From the NCBI RefSeq assembly GCF_023051105.1, contig NZ_JALKIL010000037.1, positions 1-47,788 of the forward strand: 47,788 nucleotides of DNA. The letters run 5' to 3'. This DNA comes from Anaerobiospirillum sp. NML120449. GTDB taxonomy: Bacteria > Pseudomonadota > Gammaproteobacteria > Enterobacterales > Succinivibrionaceae. The position numbers were made by a program, and so were the translations under genes. Shown here in pieces: positions 45,889 to 47,788 of the stretch. Numbering within the stretch: the stretch's first letter is position 1; each line of letters starts with the position of its first letter. A model generated the notes under the pieces. That model saw only the letters and a list, made by a program, of their open reading frames with translations, did no database searches and was not told the origin of the DNA.

Positions 45889-46086
45889 AGGGCTGCTGCC
45901 AATACGCCGTGGACAGGTGCGGCTTCGGGCGGGCTGGGGCCTTACAAAGCGCAGGGCAGCCGGGACTGTGTATGATATCTGTCTTATAGCATGGCATAAA
46001 TATGGGAGTCGTGTGATGTGACTATGAGTTGCAGCATATGCCTATAGGATCGGCGCTCAATTGAGGTTAGAATAGAAGTTTAGCCG

Positions 46087-46105
46087 TGTCCGGGATCCGG
46101 ACACG
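46087..46105. promoter_or_regulatory. 8-bp inverted repeat before ATPase paralog 2
   Basis: GTGTCCGG and CCGGACAC flank GAT, about 55 bases before the start codon. It could be an operator or an mRNA 5' hairpin. No T-run follows. Confidence 0.45.
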
Positions 46106-46158
46106 TGATATGAGGATTAATCACCGCACGGTTTTGGGATCTGGAAAGGAGCCGGGAA

Positions 46159-47463
46159 TTGTTAATTAGCTTTACTGTTGAGAACTGGATGTCATTTCGT
46201 GACAAAACCACCTTTTCCATGGTGGCCGGTGAAGATGAACAGCATCTGGACAGAGTTCCTGAGCCCCTTGGTTTTGAGTCCAGGGTTCTTCCTTTTGCAG
46301 CCATTTTCGGCAGCAACAGTTCCGGTAAAAGTGCTTTCTGCCATGCCCTTGGTTTTCTGAAGAATCTGGTAGTGCATGGTACCCGTGCCGGTGAAGCTAC
46401 TGGTGTGATGCCCTATCTTGCTGATAACGAGTACACTCAGCGTCCTTCCTCATTTTGTATTGAGGTGCTCATAAAGGACGTACTTTACGAGTTCAGCGTC
46501 AAGCTCAATGCCCGCGAAATTCTCGAGGAAAAGCTGGTCCGTACCGTCGATGACCGTCAGAGCGTTCTTTATTTCCGCTATGACGGTGAAATGCATTTCT
46601 CAGATCAGCTCTCCGAGCTTGATTTCCTCAACTTTGCTTTCCGTGGCACCAGATCCAATCAGCTGTTCATCACCAATACCGTCATGCAGAGCATTTCCGT
46701 GTTGCGTCCTCTGTACGACTGGTTCAATGACAGCCTGATCCTGCTCACCCCTGACTGTCCTTTCGAGCCTTTCTACTCTCTTTACGATGAGGCTGATACT
46801 TTCCTGGCAGCCATGAACCAGGCCCTGTCAGTAATGGGCACCGGCATTGTCCGTCTTGACCTTCGTGATGCTGTATGGGAGAACCTGCAGCTGCCGGGCA
46901 ATCTCAAGGATCAGATTGAAAGAGATGCCTCTGAGGGGCGCTACGTGCATTTTGCCCTGGCATCCAGCCATGAGCGCTACATTGCCACCCGTTCTGAGGG
47001 GGTTATGCAGTTAAGACGTATGGTTACCGTACATGCTGGCCGTGGCCGCAGCGAGTTTACCCTTGAGCTCAGCCAGGAATCTTCAGGTGTCCGTCAGCTC
47101 CTCAATCTGCTGCCTGCCTTCATTGATCTGTGCATCCAGGGAACCGACCGTCTGTACGTGGTTGACGGTTTTGAGCACAGCCTCCATCCGCTGCTGGTGC
47201 GCTCCATGATTAAGGGCTACCTTGCTTACTGCACAGAGCTCAGCCGCATGCAGCTGGTTATGACAACCCATGATGTCGAGCTGCTGGATTTTGAGGTGGT
47301 TCGCCCTGATGAGATCTGGTTTACTGACCGTTCCAGCGGCGGCGCCACTTTCCTCACCCCTCTTATTGAGTGCCCTGAGTCCCGCAATGTCGAAGATCTG
47401 CGCGAGGACTACCTCAAAGGTATCCTGGGCAGCATTCCAAACTTCAAGTACCGTGGCCGCTAA
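46159..47463 (+). CDS. AAA15/COG1106-type ATPase, paralog 2
   Basis: A 434-residue homolog of the ATPase at 44218-45549, alike over the full length. N terminus LISFTVENWMSFRD, Walker A GSNSSGKS (51-58), signature ELSQESSGVRQLLNLLPAF (303-321), Walker B LYVVDGFEHSLHP (332-344) and MTTHDVELLD with switch H371. The Walker B glutamate is replaced by Gly (D336-G337), although EHSLHP is otherwise canonical. The start is a TTG at 46159 with GGAG 8 bases upstream; translation from it gives the conserved N terminus, and no ATG fits. It is separately terminated from paralog 1. It may bind ATP without normal hydrolysis, or act with another partner. Confidence 0.88.
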   Translation: MLISFTVENWMSFRDKTTFSMVAGEDEQHLDRVPEPLGFESRVLPFAAIFGSNSSGKSAFCHALGFLKNLVVHGTRAGEATGVMPYLADNEYTQRPSSFCIEVLIKDVLYEFSVKLNAREILEEKLVRTVDDRQSVLYFRYDGEMHFSDQLSELDFLNFAFRGTRSNQLFITNTVMQSISVLRPLYDWFNDSLILLTPDCPFEPFYSLYDEADTFLAAMNQALSVMGTGIVRLDLRDAVWENLQLPGNLKDQIERDASEGRYVHFALASSHERYIATRSEGVMQLRRMVTVHAGRGRSEFTLELSQESSGVRQLLNLLPAFIDLCIQGTDRLYVVDGFEHSLHPLLVRSMIKGYLAYCTELSRMQLVMTTHDVELLDFEVVRPDEIWFTDRSSGGATFLTPLIECPESRNVEDLREDYLKGILGSIPNFKYRGR

Positions 47464-47500
47464 CCGTTAGCCCCACTGGTCATTAGCCATTGGCCATGGG

Positions 47501-47620
47501 CCAATGGCAGATGCCCATGAAAAGTGGCAGGTGTCCATGACCAATGGCAGATGCCCATGAAAAGTTGCAGGTGTCCACGACCAGTGTCATATGTCCATGA
47601 CCAGTGACAGATGTCCAGGG
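47501..47620. repeat. 20-bp units alternating in two types
   Basis: Six 20-bp units at exact 20-base steps from 47501. Units 1 and 3 are ccaatggcagatgcccatga, units 2 and 4 are aaagt(g/t)gcaggtgtcca(t/c)ga, and units 5 and 6 are degenerate relatives. The higher-order period is 40 bp. Confidence 0.9.
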
Positions 47621-47657
47621 ACCGGACCTGCAGGCCTGTCGATCGGAATGCCGGGCA

Positions 47658-47675
47658 AGAAAGTACGTACTTTCT
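47658..47675. promoter_or_regulatory. 18-bp perfect palindrome upstream of the last gene
   Basis: AGAAAGTAC followed by its exact reverse complement GTACTTTCT. It is centred about 80 bases before the start codon at 47748, a fitting place for an operator or for a promoter-proximal hairpin. Confidence 0.55.
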
Positions 47676-47747
47676 GAGTGTGGGGTGTGATGATTTAGCT
47701 GATTTATATAAGATTCCTGCATGTTCCATAACATACAGGAGACGTAT

Positions 47748-47788
47748 ATGGGCGTTAAAAATGACGCAGCTGTGCCATCGTGCAAAAG
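47748..47788 (+). CDS. Start of an unknown gene (cut by window edge)
   Basis: An ATG with AGGAGA 5-10 bases upstream opens a frame MGVKNDAAVPSCK that runs to the window end. A TATATAAG sequence about 40 bases upstream could be the -10 region. Too short to identify. Confidence 0.5.
   Translation, partial: MGVKNDAAVPSCK

Larger units (their letters stand above)
45550..46158. other. Gene-free stretch between the two ATPase genes
   Basis: Contains a terminator (45714-45740) and a 34-bp triplicate repeat (45787-45888). No gene supported. AT-rich sequence with a hairpin-like gtgtccgg-gat-ccggacac (46087-46105) lies before the second ATPase and may belong to its promoter or operator. Confidence 0.55.

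Overview
The window looks like the chromosome of a gammaproteobacterium, most likely a gut or rumen member of the Succinivibrionaceae (Anaerobiospirillum/Succinivibrio type). This placement is an inference. It rests on a gamma-type thiamin pathway (thiC, a thiD-thiE fusion, thiF, thiS, thiG, thiH), Rpn-family nucleases with RDEV-rich tails, and an oligosaccharide-eating gene set. Only about 54% of the window is convincingly coding. Intergenic gaps of 0.5-2 kb are normal here, one gene-free stretch is 5.7 kb, and the gaps are full of minisatellite-like tandem repeats.

Layout. 1-1094 (+): the tail of an Rpn-type gene, then two tandem stand-alone C-terminal modules, each with its own ribosome binding site. 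1095-2298: a 180-bp repeat array. 2299-3179 (+): a small acidic protein overlapping a zeta-toxin kinase gene. 3430-3822 (-): a GlcG/HbpS-like protein. 4327-8655 (-): two paralogous family-5 peptide-binding lipoprotein/periplasmic proteins without a permease. 9621-20061 (+): thiamin biosynthesis, with one TPP riboswitch far upstream of thiC and long gaps between genes. 20437-23235 (-): a full-length Rpn nuclease gene, broken by a nonsense codon in its repeat tract, followed by two stand-alone C-terminal modules. 23848-24753 (+): a DUF1963/YwqG protein. 25094-39744 (-): three GH13 alpha-glucosidases and a GPH-type sugar/cation symporter, with repeats and almost no genes between the second and third glucosidase. 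40692-43178 (-): an AraC regulator with a 400-residue disordered C-terminal extension. 44218-47463 (+): two paralogous AAA15-type ATPases. A new gene begins at 47748.

How the genes fit together. The thi genes supply HMP-P (ThiC), its phosphorylation and coupling (ThiDE) and the thiazole (ThiF, ThiS, ThiG, ThiH), under a TPP riboswitch. The GPH symporter and GH13 enzymes probably import and hydrolyse short alpha-glucosides in the cytoplasm; CRP-like sites near 33519 and 40213 and the nearby AraC gene may regulate them.

The most interesting signal is the repeated architecture at both Rpn loci: a nuclease gene (seen whole at one locus, as a bare tail at the other) followed by tandem, separately translatable copies of its own C-terminal module. 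In E. coli rpnA the equivalent C-terminal piece is made from an internal start and acts as an antitoxin, so these may be arrays of duplicated antitoxin cassettes. Second is a structural theme: at least four unrelated tandem arrays (units of 180, 126, 35 and 20 bp) are built of two alternating unit types.
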